A stretch of 64,000 nucleotides of DNA from Heterocephalus glaber (GCF_000247695.1 NW_004624781.1:5895785-5959784); one strand, 5' to 3'. Counted from the stretch's first letter, positions 32,023 to 43,143 are shown. Notes: generated from the letters alone by a model not told the origin. Made by a program: numbers and translations.

Positions 32023-32640
32023 TTCATCTGTTTCCCTCCCTCCATGGTACTTGTCCAGGTAAACAATAGAATCTCAGGTGTTTTTACTTTTGCATGAAGC
32101 ATGTCAGCATGCTTGCCTGCCCTTTTTCTTCTTAGTGCTCACCAAGGAGGCCAGTTAGGCCTCATTCTTCCCATCTGGTCTCCCACAGTAATTCCTTTCA
32201 TTGTTGGAGTACTTTTAGTTTTTCTGTGTATTGAATTTATTTGGGACCGTTTAATCTCTTCTGTTTATGAAAATGCTTTCCATTGTTACTGTATGGTTTG
32301 GATATTAGTCACTTTGTAATATGTTATAAAATTTTGGTGGGCTAAATGTGTATGATACCCTATAAAAATTACCCTTAGTCTGTTTTAACCATTTAATCTG
32401 TGAACATCACTTCATTTAACAGTCTCCTATCAAGTGTCCCATAAGGGCCTCTGTATATGGTACATTAAATCTATGTAGCAGTGCAAAGGAAACTGTTGCC
32501 TTTGCTATTCCTAGCTGTCCAGGCTGGAGCGGGGTCTTCTCCATTTATGTTCAGCTTTCCTGGTTTCTCCCAGTAGGGTTCTATACTTTGAAGATGTCTT
32601 GTGATGTAAACTAATGTCTAAGGGTTGGGTATGTGACATT
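32023..32640. other. AT-rich single-copy DNA
   Basis: No repeat or exon recognised; many short AT-rich words. Confidence 0.35.
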
Positions 32641-33300
32641 CAGCAAAGGTGATGGTCTTTCCCATTTGTAGTGGCACAGAATTGATAGGAAATATATGTA
32701 TAATGATGCAAGGAGATTGATTAGGTAGCTAACAGGACCAGAGAAGGAAAGTCCACCATGGCTGGTTGAGTGCTGGAGAATGGAAGGAGCCAGGAGCTGC
32801 TCAGCCCAAGAAGCTGGAAGCTGCAGCACAAGAGGGATCATGGAGGTAGCACCAGTCCAAGGTCAAAGGCCTGGAAGCTCCCTGGAGAATCGTTAGTCCC
32901 AATTTGCATTGTGAGGCTGAAGAAACTGGAGACCTGGAGACCGGTGCCCAAAGGCAAGGACAGCAATGGACCCATTCACCCAAGGAGTCTAGAGCTCTTC
33001 AAAACTTCCTTCTTCCTTCCCTTTTTTATTTCATCCAGGCTACACGCCTATTGGCTGGTGCTCATGTCAATCATCCATAGACACACCCAAAACTGTGTTT
33101 TATCAATCCACTGGGTGTTTCTTAGCACAATCAAGTTGCCCTGTTACAATTACCAGCCACACCATGAGTTAGCTATCTGCCTGGTATTGGTATCTAGGAA
33201 GATGTGGAAACTGGACACCCCTTGGGGGCATGGTCAGCAACACAAAGCTGCAGAGAATGGGAGGATGGGGCTGGGTGGACAGACCCTTGGGAGATCCTCA
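32641..33300. mobile_element. Possible old LTR-type repeat
   Basis: 'gaggctgaagaaactggag' with 'acctggagaccggtgccc', a 'cttccttcttccttccc' tract, 'gctacacgcctattggctgg' and 'acacacccaaaactg' follow the order of an old mammalian LTR-like repeat. Family not named; no coding part. Confidence 0.35.
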
Positions 33301-33305
33301 CTACA

Positions 33306-33391
33306 AGCCAGGCTGGAGATGCACTCCTGTAAACCCAGCACTTGGGAGGCTGAGGTAGGAGGATTGCCATGAGTTTAATGCCAGCCTGGGC
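33306..33391 (+). mobile_element. B1 SINE fragment
   Basis: 'ctcctgtaaacccagcac', 'gaggctgaggtaggagg', 'aatgccagcctgggc'. Cut off by the LTR that follows, so the LTR is probably later or the junction is a deletion. Confidence 0.85.
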
Positions 33392-33780
33392 TGGTATGGT
33401 TTGGATCTAAAATGTCACCCAAAGGCCCATGTATTGAGGGTCTCCAATGCCACACAGGAGGTGTGACTTTTGGAAGGCAACTGGATTTAACATAGGAGGT
33501 GGGCCCTACTTACAGGGAGTAGGTCATGGGGTGGAGCCCTTGGGGACTCTATCTTGTCCCTGGTCCCTTCCTTTCTGGCTTTCTCTCTGTCACTCTGCTT
33601 CTGGCCTCCTATTAGGTGAGCAGTGTCCTCTGCCCACTTTCCCCTGCCTGGGATGTTTCTGACCTGGTGTAGGCCCAAAGCAATGGACTGAACCCCCTGA
33701 AACTGTGAGCCAAAATAAACCTTTCTTTCTTTAAATTGACTTCCTCAGGTATTTTGTCAGAGCTACAGAAAGTTAACACA
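33392..33780 (+). mobile_element. MaLR-like solo LTR, best-preserved copy
   Basis: Starts TGGTATGGTTTGGAT and ends GTTAACACA, so it has the TG...CA ends of an LTR over 389 bp. It contains 'gggccctacttacaggg', 'cctggtcccttcctttc', 'actgtgagccaaaataaac' (with a polyadenylation-type AATAAA) and 'caggtattttgtcag'. No internal coding region adjoins it. Confidence 0.65.
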
Positions 33781-34255
33781 ACCACCAAAGATCCTGTTGT
33801 TCATTCCTTATATCCAGTTCTTCCCCAAGGCTTACTGATTTACTCCCAAAATATGTCTAAATTTGCATCTTCCCATCCGCATCAGCATTCACCCCCTTGG
33901 GCTGAATCCTGTGCATTTAGTGGGAGACTCACTCAGCCCCTCCCTGGGCTGAGAAATACAAATCCAGTTTGGGGGCAAACTCTCAGAATTGGACTTTTGT
34001 GCCAGCCTTGTCGATCACAGCACCTGCCTCTCAAGTCCTTCTGAGAGGAACTAGTCTATTCTCACCACCCATTCAAAAGAACTATGTTTTGGGCCATGTG
34101 GCCCCTGTCAGCTCATTGGACCAGTGGTGGCCACCTGACCCAAAAGCAGCTGTTGATTGGCTGGCCAGCAACACATGACATGGTCTCCTGTTAAAAGTGG
34201 CACATTAAGCCAATTGGGTTCTCTCCAGAGAATGTGAGCAAAGAAATACGGCAGG
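33781..34255. other. Single-copy DNA
   Basis: No feature recognised. Confidence 0.4.
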
Positions 34256-34531
34256 AAGCCGGGCATGGTGATGGTACATATCTGTGATCCCAGTCCTCTG
34301 GGAGGCAAGTTTCAGCCCAGCCTGGGCAACCTAGCAACTTAGTGAGACTCTGTCTCAACAAATAAAGAAAGGGCTGTTGGGCCAGGGTTTTAGCTCAGTG
34401 GCACCGCACCTGCCTCACAAGTCCAAGGTCCTGAGTTCAATCCCCAGTACCAAAACCAAAACGAAACAAAGAGAGGGCTGGGGATGTAGCTTAGTGTGAA
34501 GATCCTGGATTCAATCTCCAATACTTGGGAG
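34256..34531 (+). mobile_element. B1-dID dimer split by a later ID
   Basis: B1 half 34256-34365 ('gccgggcatggtgatgg', 'gcctgggcaacctagcaac'), dID half 34475-34531 ('ggctggggatgtagctt', 'gattcaatctccaatac'). AAAGAAAGGGCTG and AAAGAGAGGGCTG flank the nested ID. Confidence 0.88.
34378..34474 (+). mobile_element. ID SINE nested at B1-dID linker
   Basis: 'ggccagggttttagctcag', 'ctgcctcacaagtcc', 'gagttcaatccccagtacc', then a mixed A-rich tail. Confidence 0.92.
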
Positions 34532-35319
34532 GGGATATGGCAGGAAGGTGGCAGTTAGCATGGCACAGACAGGGGGCTGCAGAAGTCACTTTTAGGCCTT
34601 ATGCAGTGTATGTGCATGCGTTAGAAGGAATACCCAGTGCCCAGGGAGGGGGCTGGAGCTGACACCGGGAGCAGGAGAGCTGCAAGAAGGAAGTTGTGCG
34701 TCATAAATAGGACTCTTTAAATGGGATGTTTAGCTGTAGCAAAAAACTCTCACATTATCCTTATTTTCTTGTTTTGCTGTAAAACAGAGAAGACCACAGT
34801 GGGGCTCTTGGGTCCCCAAGTCTGATTCACATCAAACAAGCTGTGCTTCAGGCTGGGGCCATAGCGAGGTGGCCGGAGTCTTGTGGAGCTGGAGAAACAG
34901 CCCAGATTGTCCCCTGGGGGTGTAGACAATAGCAGCTGCCAAATTTCTCCACTAGATCACTGCCCCACCTGGCAAGGCTCGGATGCTCGCTTCAGGATTT
35001 AGACTTTGTTGCCAGGGAAGCCGGAGGTGTTTGTTATTCTGCTGGCTGGTGTTTGGAGAAGCACATTGTCTCCAGCGCAGTGGGTGCCTTGGTGCTCCAC
35101 AGTCTTCCCATTGTCTCACAGCCCAGCCAGCAGGGGACCACAGGGCTGGCCACCCAGCCATGTTCCTTCTGATAAGGCCCAGGGGGTCTGGGGACGATTG
35201 GATTCCCTGAGGAATCTGCTTGTCAGACACGGAGGGTTGAGAAGGGAACTGGTGTCAGCGACAGCCCCTGAAGGCTGTGGCCACATCTCTATCTTGGAGT
35301 GGAGAGAGCTGGGTTACAA
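34532..35319. other. Single-copy DNA
   Basis: No feature recognised; GC-rich around 35000-35200. Confidence 0.4.
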
Positions 35320-35445
35320 TGTGGACTGCAGAGCCAGACCTGCTGGACTGGTGACCTGGCTCCACCCCATGTCAACCATGTGACCTCGGCGAGACGCTTA
35401 CCTCTCAATGCCTCACTCTCCTCTTCTGCAAAAGAGGGTAGTATG
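35320..35445 (+). mobile_element. MIR SINE
   Basis: 'gactgcagagccagacctg', 'gtgacctcggcgagacg', 'cttacctctcaatgcctc', 'cttctgcaaaagaggg'. Confidence 0.7.
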
Positions 35446-35447
35446 AG

Positions 35448-35885
35448 GTGGCATCAAAGAATACAGTGAATGTTTCTATTTTTTAAAATTATTATGAGTG
35501 TCTTTAGTTGTGCTGTCCTGGCTGCCTGCCTCGATGTCCTGAACTGACACAAAATATTTTCCTTTCGTGGTCATTATGTCTTTGAAGAAGGACCAAAAGC
35601 CACACAGTGCCAGATCTGGTGAATAAGGTGGCTGAGGACACACTGTAACCTTTCTATTTGACAGAAATTGTCATAAATGTTTTGAATCAATTCAGGACAT
35701 TGAGGTAGCCATGAAAAGACACTCATGAAAGAGGACTTCCAGAACTACTTTAGAAAGTGGCAAGAATGATGGGCTAAGTGTGTTCAAAGTGAGGGAGAGG
35801 ATTTTGAGGGGTGTTAATGGCAATGTGTCTTACTGTAATCAAATTTTTAAATAACATCCACTGTAGTTTTTGATCATACCTCATA
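35448..35885. mobile_element. Palindromic mariner-derived element
   Basis: The left arm on the minus strand encodes PQPPYSPDLALCGFW (the catalytic Asp replaced by Gly). The right arm on the plus strand encodes the following C-terminal part with 'gacactcatgaaagagga' and 'actgtaatcaaat'. Ends 'gaatacagtgaatg' and 'ccactgtagtttttgatca' are inverted matches. Non-autonomous, like known MARNA-type elements. Confidence 0.7.
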
Positions 35886-37129
35886 TATACCTTGTAATTT
35901 TATCATGATTAACCTATTAAAGTGACCTACGTGGAATTGTCATTTTTAGAGGCCCAAAATGGTTCATCCTAATACAATTGTGACTAACACACAGTAAATG
36001 CTTAATTAATACCAGTATAAAAAATTGTTAACATTTACTATTACTTTACACCTTCTCTGACAGCAAGCACCAGCCATTTATGCCCAGGCCTTGCCAGGCA
36101 ATTATTAGAGAAGGAAGATGATATAATTGCCCTCTTCCATGCTGGGCACGGGCTGGGGATTGGGGGGCTTTCCCTCCACCCTCCTTTCCGAGGAGCTGAT
36201 GAGCCGCTCCCAGCTGTGTCAGATTCCTGGGGTTCCCAGGCCACAGCCCTCTCTCCTCACTCCTCAGCTATTTGTGTCACTTATTTGCCACCTGTAGATT
36301 GAAATCTCAGGGACCTACTATCCCCTCTATCCTCGGGCCAGTGCTCCATCTTGAGAGCCTGCAGCAGCCCCATAGCCTGCCCAAGGTTGCAGAGCCAGTC
36401 AGTGACTGGAGCCCGAGTCCATGTTCTCACCACAAGTCCCACCCTCTTGGCCGTCTCTGGCAGCGTTCACCTGTTCACCCCTCCCACTTGCTGTCACCTG
36501 CCATCTCATCCAGCTGTTTGGCTCCAGAACCTTGTTCCACTCAGTAATTCATCTCTAGCCAATGTCACCCATACAGTCTTCGCTGTGTGACTGAGTAGTG
36601 CCAGAGCCACCACCCTTTGATCACTCAAGGCTCTACCAGAAGGTTTCATGGTCACTACCACCCTGGCCACCTCAGAGTCCCCTGTAGAACACAGTTCCCT
36701 GAGAGGGGCTTGGGCTTGATCTTTGCTCGGAAGCAATATCTTAATGTTAGCACTCTTTGCTGAACCTTCATAACTACCAAGTCCTGTCCCTCCACCACCA
36801 CTTTTTTAGACAGTCTTTTCTCTAGTATTTCACTATAAGCATCAAGAAGCCAGGCAGCACCTTCAAGAGTCTGGGCTAATAGTCCTTAGCCCTATTCCCT
36901 GGTTCCTTAAGGACACTTCTACCTACCTGCAGGTGACAGTATTGCTAAGCTTTCTCCAACTACACAAAAAGTCTCTTCCTTCTTCAAATTTCCAATACAG
37001 GGTCCTCATATACCTTGATGTCTCCCTCACCTGTAGAGTCCTGCCAGTTCTACCCAATGTTCAATTCCAAAATGGCTTCGAAATTCTGTTTTTGTTACAG
37101 TAGCAACTGACTTCCAAATACCAAAGCCT
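35886..37129. other. Single-copy DNA
   Basis: AT-rich left part, then balanced. MIR-like phrases near 36360 ('gcccaaggttgcagagcc'). No exon supported. Confidence 0.4.
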
Positions 37130-37560
37130 GTATTAAATATCTATTGCTTTGTGGCAAATCACTCCCCCAGCGTAGCAGCTACAACAACAGACATTCATTA
37201 TCTCCCGCAGTTTTAGGGGAGCAGGAAGCTCGGGTTGCTTCTTGGGTGACTTTGGTTTTGGGTCTTCTGGGAGCTTGTACCAAGTTGCTGGCCTAGGCTA
37301 TGGTTATGAAGATGGGGGTGAAGGACTCACTTCTAATGTGGCATCTTTTGCGTTGCTATGGGCCAGAGGCTCAGTCCCTCACTGGATATTGGGAGGAGGC
37401 CATGGTTCCCTGCCACAAGGGTTTCTCCTTAGAGCTGCTTGGATAGCATCTGGGACTCCCCCAAAGGGCGCAGTAGAAAGTGACCAAGATGGAAGTCACT
37501 GTGCCTTTGATGACCTAGTCTCTGCATTCCCTCACTGCCACTTCCTCCTCATTCTTTTGG
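37130..37560 (+). mobile_element. Old LTR-like repeat (MLT-type)
   Basis: 'atatctattgctttgtggc' and 'caacaacagacattcattat', 'tctcccgcagttttag' resemble the start of a common old mammalian LTR, with 'gtgaccaagatggaagtcac' further on. Family uncertain. Confidence 0.4.
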
Positions 37561-37567
37561 TCAGCAT

Positions 37568-38000
37568 GTTAGCTTTTCATCCCTCTGACAAAATACATGA
37601 GAAAGTCAACAGAAAGGGGGCAAGATTTATTTTGGCTCATAGTTTCAGAGAATTCAGTCAGGGTTGGCTGGCTCCATTGTTTAAAACTGTGGTAAGACAG
37701 AAACATCATGGCGGAAGGGAGTGGCAGAGGAAAGCTGCTCACCTCATGGCAGCCAGGAAGCAGAGACAGGGAAAGAGCCAGTGAGGAAAGGGCTGGGGAC
37801 CAGTTATAGTTCCCAGGGTCATATCCACAGGAACCACTCCCTTCAAGGAAGCCCTACCTCCTGTCTCCCTTAATCCAGTCAGGGGATTAATCCATTGGTG
37901 AAGTTAGACCACTTGTGATCCAGTCACTACCCAAAAGCCCATCAGCACTCAAGCTTTCAAGGCCTTGTGAAGGACATTTCAGATCCCAACCACTGTCACA
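37568..38000 (-). mobile_element. MaLR-like LTR
   Basis: 'gttagcttttcatccctctg', 'acaaaatacatgaga', 'ttattttggctcatagtttc', 'catggcagccaggaagcag', then 'ggacatttcagatccc'. The longest member of this set, in reverse orientation. Confidence 0.65.
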
Positions 38001-38731
38001 CACATCTAAGGCCTAACCATGACATTAACACCAGTAGGTGAGGTTCACTGGGAGCATGTTGGAGTCTGACGACCACAGTGGTAAAACACAGAATGTTTTC
38101 CATTAAGACCTAGAAGATGGGGCTGTGTACACTGCACACTTCGAATCACCATGAAAGTAGTCCTGGCCAGTGCAACAAGTCCAGAAAAAGAAATGAAATG
38201 CACACAGGTTAGAAACGAAATAAAATTCTCCTGATTTGCAGATGACACAGTGGTCTAGGTAGAAAGTTGTAAGGAAGTTACAAAAAAGCTACCAGCATAA
38301 ATGGATTTAGAAAATTCATAGGATATTGATCAATAGTTTTATAATCAACTGATTTTGTATGCACTAGTGGCAAACAGAAGTGGAAATTAAAAAATAAAAA
38401 TGACACTGTTCAAAGAATGATAGCACATTTTCCCAACTGTTTTCTCAGTCTGCTCCCTGCCAGTAGACTTTGAGAGCTCCAAAGAGCTTCTGTTCTTTTC
38501 ACTGTCTGTCCTTTTCAGTCTAATCTGGTAGTATTTGTGCTGATATCATTATTCTAAAACTTTGGAGACCATCAAAAATAAGAACCCAGGGACAAATTTG
38601 ACAGAAGGTATGCAGGACCTATGTACTAAAAACTACAAAGTATTGCTGGGGCAATTAGAGCTGTACTAAATAAATGAAGGTACATATATATCCTCATGGT
38701 ACAGAAGATGCAATGTTAAGATACTACTTCT

Positions 38732-38815
38732 TTTTTTTTTTGGTACCAGGGATCGAACTCGGGTCCTTGCGCTTGCAAGGCAGGCGGTGGAACCACTGAG
38801 CTGAATCCCCAGCCC
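38732..38815 (-). mobile_element. ID SINE with perfect 15-bp TSD in L1
   Basis: 'ggtaccagggatcgaactcg', 'ccttgcgcttgcaagg', 'gagctgaatccccagccc'. TAAGATACTACTTCT occurs at 38717-38731 and 38816-38830 without mismatch. Confidence 0.97.
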
Positions 38816-38831
38816 TAAGATACTACTTCTA

Positions 38832-38945
38832 ACTGAGCATGGAGTTTGTAATCTCAGCATTTGGGAGGCCGAGGCAGGAGGATCACTGTGAGTTCAAGGC
38901 CAGCCTGAAGTACATAGTGAGACCCTGACTCAAAAATAACTCCTC
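38832..38945 (+). mobile_element. B1 SINE in L1
   Basis: 'gtaatctcagcatttggg', 'gttcaaggccagcctgaag', 'tgagaccctgactcaaaa'. It directly follows the right copy of the ID's target duplication. Confidence 0.92.
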
Positions 38946-39240
38946 CCCCAAAAGATGTGACTGTTCCTAAAGTTGATCTATAGATTCACTATTATTCCAA
39001 TAAAAACCTTAGGAGGCTTTTTTGGGGTAGAAAATTACAAACTAATTCTAAAAAAGACATAGCATAGTCTGAACAATCTTTTAAAAGATTAAAGTTATTG
39101 AATTTATACTGGTTAATTTCTAAACCTATGAAACTCCAGAAATCAAGACAGTATGGTATTGGTGTCAAGACAGACAGGTATTTAATGGGACAGAAATAGT
39201 CTACAAAAAGACACACATGTGTGTGGTCGATTGACTTCTT

Positions 39241-40628
39241 AAACAGTCTTATTGAGAATTAATTCACACATCATAGAATTCACCCATTTAAATTGTACAG
39301 CTCAGTGGTTTTTGATATATTCATGAGGCTGTACAAACCATCACCAAATCCAGTTTAATCTTCCTGTCATGCCCATCCCTCTCTGTCCCCACACAACCCT
39401 TTAACACTAAGCAACCACGAACCTCCTTCTAGCTCCACAGATTTGCCTATTCTATTTGATATAAATGTACATTTTATATAAATGGAGTCATATAATATGT
39501 GGAGTTCTTTCACTTAGCATTCTGCTTTAAGGTCCTCTGTGTACCAGTACTGAATTCCTTTTTATTGCCAAATAATGTCCCACTGCATGGATAGAACATG
39601 CTGTGTTCATCCACTCATCAGCTGATGGGCATTCCAGTTTCACTTTTTGGCTATCATGAATAATGCCACTATGATTATTCACATGCACATTTTTGTGTGG
39701 ACATGTGTTTTCATCCCTCCTGGGTAAACACCTAGGAGTAAAATTTCTGGGTCTTAATGGTAACTCTGTCTAACTTTTTCGAGGACTGCAAACTGTCTTC
39801 CAAAGAGGCCGCAGCATTTTACAGTTCCACCAGCAGCATGTGCAGAAAGTCCCTCTGTCTCCACATCCTCATCAACATGTGGCGTCACCTGTCTTTGCGA
39901 TGGTGGCCATCCTGACAGATGTGGAGTGATACCTCACTGTGGCTTCGATTCACATTTCTAAGCATCTTTCCATGCTCGTAATGGTTATTTGTATGTCTTC
40001 TTTGAAGAAATGTCTACAAATCTTTTGTAGACATGATTGGGTTATTGAGTTTTTTTGTGCTCTAAAAGTTTTCTTTATTTTATATATTCAGGATATAAGT
40101 CCCTTATTGGACATGTGATTTGCAAATGTTTCCTCTATATTTTGGGTTGTTTTTTCACTTTCTTGATGCTATTATTTGCAACACAGAACCTTTTAATTTT
40201 GATGTGATCCAATTTATCTACATTTTTCTTTTGTTGCTTGTACTATAGTTTTTGTTTTGTTTCATTGTTGTTGTTGTTGTTGTTGTTGTTTAAACAGAAT
40301 CTCTCATTACGTAGCCCAGAATGGCCTCAAACTTGCAGGGGTTCTCCTGCCTCAAGTCTCCCGAGCACCAGGATTACAAGCATGCACCATTAGACTCAGC
40401 TGTACTATACTTTTAATATCTAAAAATTTATTGCTTATCTCACAGTGATGAAGATTTACTATGTTGTCTTCTAAGAGTTGTATAGTTTAACCTTTATATA
40501 GAATTCCATGATCCATTTTGAATTTATTGTTATATATGGTATAAGGTATGGCTCCAACTTCATTCTTTAGCACATGGATACCTAGTTTTCTCAATAACAT
40601 TTGTTGAAATAGCTATCTTTCCTCAGGC
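39241..40628 (-). mobile_element. Antisense L1M inserted in the sense L1
   Basis: Classic reverse L1M 3' text: 'attcacccatttaaattg', 'acagctcagtggttttt', 'aaatggagtcatataatatg', 'ggacatgtgttttcatcc', 'gaagaaatgtctacaaatc', 'tccaatttatctac'. The host L1 stops at 'ggtcgattgac' and resumes near 'gccagttaac', consistent with nesting or an inversion. Confidence 0.8.
40248..40400 (-). mobile_element. B1 SINE with (GTT)n tail, 9-bp TSD
   Basis: Reverse B1 ('tacgtagcccagaatggcc', 'accaggattacaagcatg') with a (GTT)n tail at 40263-40290. TGTACTATA flanks it at 40239-40247 and 40401-40409. Confidence 0.9.
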
Positions 40629-41500
40629 CAGTTAACTTTTGATAAAGACATCAAAGCAGTTCAATGAAGAAAGAATAGTATTCCAATTGGCCATCCTTAA
40701 GTAAAACAGAACCTGACCCTTACTTCATACCAAATACAAACCTAACTCAAAATGGACCACATACATAAGTGTCAGAGCTGAAAATATAAAATTTCTATAA
40801 AATAGAGGGGAAAAATTATTGGCAACCTTGGGCCAAGGAAAGCCTAAAGTGTAAAGGTAAAAATGTGAGGGGTTATGCTTCATAAAAATTTTTTTTAAAT
40901 TTCCTTCCAAAAGACCATATTCAGAAGGTAAAAGGCCAAATTATAAATTGGAAAAAATATTGGCAAAATATATCTGATAAAGGACTGGAATTCAGCATCT
41001 ATAAATATCTTTTATAACTCAGTATTTTTTTAAAAAACCCCACAAAAGTAGTGAACAGTGTCAGGAAGGATTAAATACAAATATCAATTCTTTTTTTTTT
41101 TGTACCAGGGATCAAACTCAGGACCTCAAGCTTGCCAGGCAGGCACTGTATCACTGAGCTAAATCCCTGGCCAAATATCAATTCTTGATAGTATTAATCA
41201 TTAGAGAAATCCAAACCCAAACCCTAATACATGCCCAATAGGCTGGCCGAAATGAACAAGGCTGACCACATGTGTTGGTGAGAATGTGGGACATCTATAT
41301 CCCTTAGCAGTCATGCCCTGCCAGTGGGAGTATAAATGGTACAGTCACTTTGGAAACCAGTCTGACAGTTCCTGAGAAGACTAGACACATACCTACCGTA
41401 GCTCATCTGGCCATTCTGCTCCTAGGTACTTATGCAAGGGAAACAAAAATACAAATCCATGCAAAAACATGTGCATGAATATTCATAACATGTTGTAAAC
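40629..41500 (+). mobile_element. L1 ORF2 end and 3' UTR, 3' piece of the split L1
   Basis: 'gataaagacatcaaagcag', 'aaatggaccacatacataag', 'ggcaaccttgggccaagg', then 'gaatgtgggacatctat', 'agtataaatggtacagtcac', 'aaaaacatgtgcatgaat'. It follows colinearly from 39240 once the antisense L1M is removed. Confidence 0.75.
41091..41172 (-). mobile_element. ID SINE with TSD in L1
   Basis: 'gtaccagggatcaaactcag', 'gagctaaatccctggcc'. AAATATCAATTCTT lies on both sides (41079 and 41173). Confidence 0.95.
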
Positions 41501-42176
41501 ACAGGGTATAATTATCACAAGATCTATTTTTTAAAAGGTCATTCTAAATATTCTCATTAGGCATCTGTGACCCGCTGGGCAGTAAATCAGATGTAACTAG
41601 CTGTGTCTCAGTGGCTGTTTAACATGTTTGTTTGCCTAAATATATAGCTAAATGAAACTCATACATCGCACTCAAGTATTATTTGTGCAAAAACAATGTA
41701 ACTACACTAAGAGAAATAAAAATGAAGTGGAAAATTCCACCATGATTTACTTTTTTGGACAAATCAACTCTTTTATTTTTTCCTTGTTCCCATCTGGTAT
41801 TTGTCTGCATGCATAAAACATTCTTCCACAGTTGTAAAAACCCAATTTTGCATTCGGCTTTTGAAAAACAATTGTAATATTGCAAACTGTTTTCCATATT
41901 GCCACTTAGCCCTCACAATTATTTTTAACGGCTGTGTTATTTACTCTGTGGATTTACCACTCCTTAACATTCCCCCTATTGCTAAACATATCAATGCTTT
42001 TCAAAAGTTGCTAATAGAGAAAATGTAGTTAATATTTTCATATGTATATTTTCTTTCTTTTTAGGTTACTTCTTTGAGATATATTTCTAGGAGTTGGATG
42101 ATTGGATCAGAACATAACATTTCTATAGCCTTTGATACATGCTGTTGAAAGTATTCCATGAATTCATTTGCCCAAT
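41501..42176 (-). mobile_element. AT-rich DNA with an old L1M-like fragment
   Basis: The part 41860-42150 ('catatgtatattttctttct', 'tagatatatttctagg' type text, 'gagttggatgattggatc') resembles reverse L1M 3' sequence. The part 41501-41860 is unassigned. Confidence 0.4.
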
Positions 42177-42264
42177 TTTTTTTTTTTTGAGGTACCAGGG
42201 ATCAAACTCAGGACCTTGCACTTGTGAGGCAGGTGTGGTGCCAGTGAGCTAAATCCCCAGCCCC
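42177..42264 (-). mobile_element. ID SINE
   Basis: 'ggtaccagggatcaaactc', 'aggaccttgcacttgtgagg', 'gagctaaatccccagcccc'. Flanks 'attcatttgcccaat' and 'attcacccaat' suggest a decayed target duplication. Confidence 0.93.
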
Positions 42265-42373
42265 ATTCACCCAATATTTATTCAGCACTTTTCTTTGTGC
42301 CAGATGCTGGTTAAGTGTGGGGTTCCAATGGTGGGAAAAACATACAGTCTCCACTTAAGATCTGCCCGTCTTC

Positions 42374-42460
42374 GGGCCGGGGATTTAGCTCAGTGGTTTC
42401 GCCACTTGCTGCACAAGCGCAAGGACCTGAGTTCGATTCCTGGTACCCCCCAAAAAAAGA
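42374..42460 (+). mobile_element. ID SINE, intact boxes, TSD
   Basis: GGGGATTTAGCTCAGTGG A box, GAGTTCGATTCC B box, GGTACC end. AAGATCTGCCCGTCT (42357-42371) and AAGATCTGCCCATCT (42461-42475) flank it. It faces the ID at 42177, forming an inverted pair. Confidence 0.96.
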
Positions 42461-42475
42461 AAGATCTGCCCATCT

Positions 42476-42907
42476 GGTGGGGAGAGAGACGCCATCCGGG
42501 TACCATGGATGCACACAATTGTCCCCAGGCGGGGCTCACTGAGGAGAGGTAGAGCTATAAGGGTGTCTGACAGTGGAACCAGCCTTGCCTGATAGTGAGT
42601 GGGAAGGTGACGGTGCCAGGACCTCCAGACAGGACTTGGCAGTGGATGAAGACGGGGCAGGGAGTGGGAGAGAAAAGGGAATAAAAGGACCATGCCTGGG
42701 TTCCCCGAGGAAGAAAGGATGATGGTGGTGTCGTGTGCACAGCCAGGGACAATGAAGGGAAGAGGGCCAGACGGGGGAGGCTTTGCACATCGGGGCTCAG
42801 GGTCTCCGAGAGGCCGGGAGGAGCTCTCAGGTGGGCAGCTGGACTGTGGCTCCCAAAGCAGAGTTTGGGGTGAAGCCATGAACTTATGAGTCATCAAATA
42901 TAAAAAT
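42476..42907. other. Single-copy DNA
   Basis: No feature recognised; the long minus frame (42385-43092) crosses two IDs and is not a gene. Confidence 0.4.
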
Positions 42908-42918
42908 GATGACAAAGT

Positions 42919-43007
42919 GGGCTGGGGATTTAGCTCAGTGGTGCCGCCACCTGCCTCAGAAGTGCAAGGTCCCGAGTTCAATCCCCGGTACCAAAAGGAA
43001 AAAAAAA
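42919..43007 (+). mobile_element. ID SINE with perfect 11-bp TSD
   Basis: GGGGATTTAGCTCAGTGG, GAGTTCAATCCCC, GGTACC. GATGACAAAGT at 42908-42918 and 43008-43018. Confidence 0.96.
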
Positions 43008-43019
43008 GATGACAAAGTA

Positions 43020-43143
43020 CCACCAGGCGTGGTGACACGTCTGTACTCCCAGCACTTGGGAGGCTGAGACAGGAGGATTGCTGTGAGTTCAAGGCCAGCC
43101 TGAACTACATACAGAGACTGTCTCTCAAAAAAACAAAAAAAAG
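43020..43143 (+). mobile_element. B1 SINE
   Basis: 'accaggcgtggtgacacg', 'actcccagcacttgggagg', 'ggccagcctgaactacat', A-rich tail. It abuts the ID target duplication. Confidence 0.93.

Larger units (their letters stand above)
38147..39240 (+). mobile_element. L1 ORF2 region, 5' piece of a split L1
   Basis: Sense L1 reverse-transcriptase-domain text: 'ttctcctgatttgcagatga' around the FADDT-type motif, later 'acctatgtactaaaaactac' and 'ctatagattcactattattcc'. Many frame breaks. A 145-bp unassigned segment (about 38420-38565) interrupts it, then an ID and a B1. Confidence 0.75.

Noticed and set aside
32770..33372. 200-codon plus frame.
   Set aside because: It lies in text resembling an old LTR and ends in a B1, so repeat origin is more likely than a gene.
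42385..43092. 235-codon minus-strand frame.
   Set aside because: It crosses two ID copies and the end of a B1; the apparent protein is mostly translated SINE.
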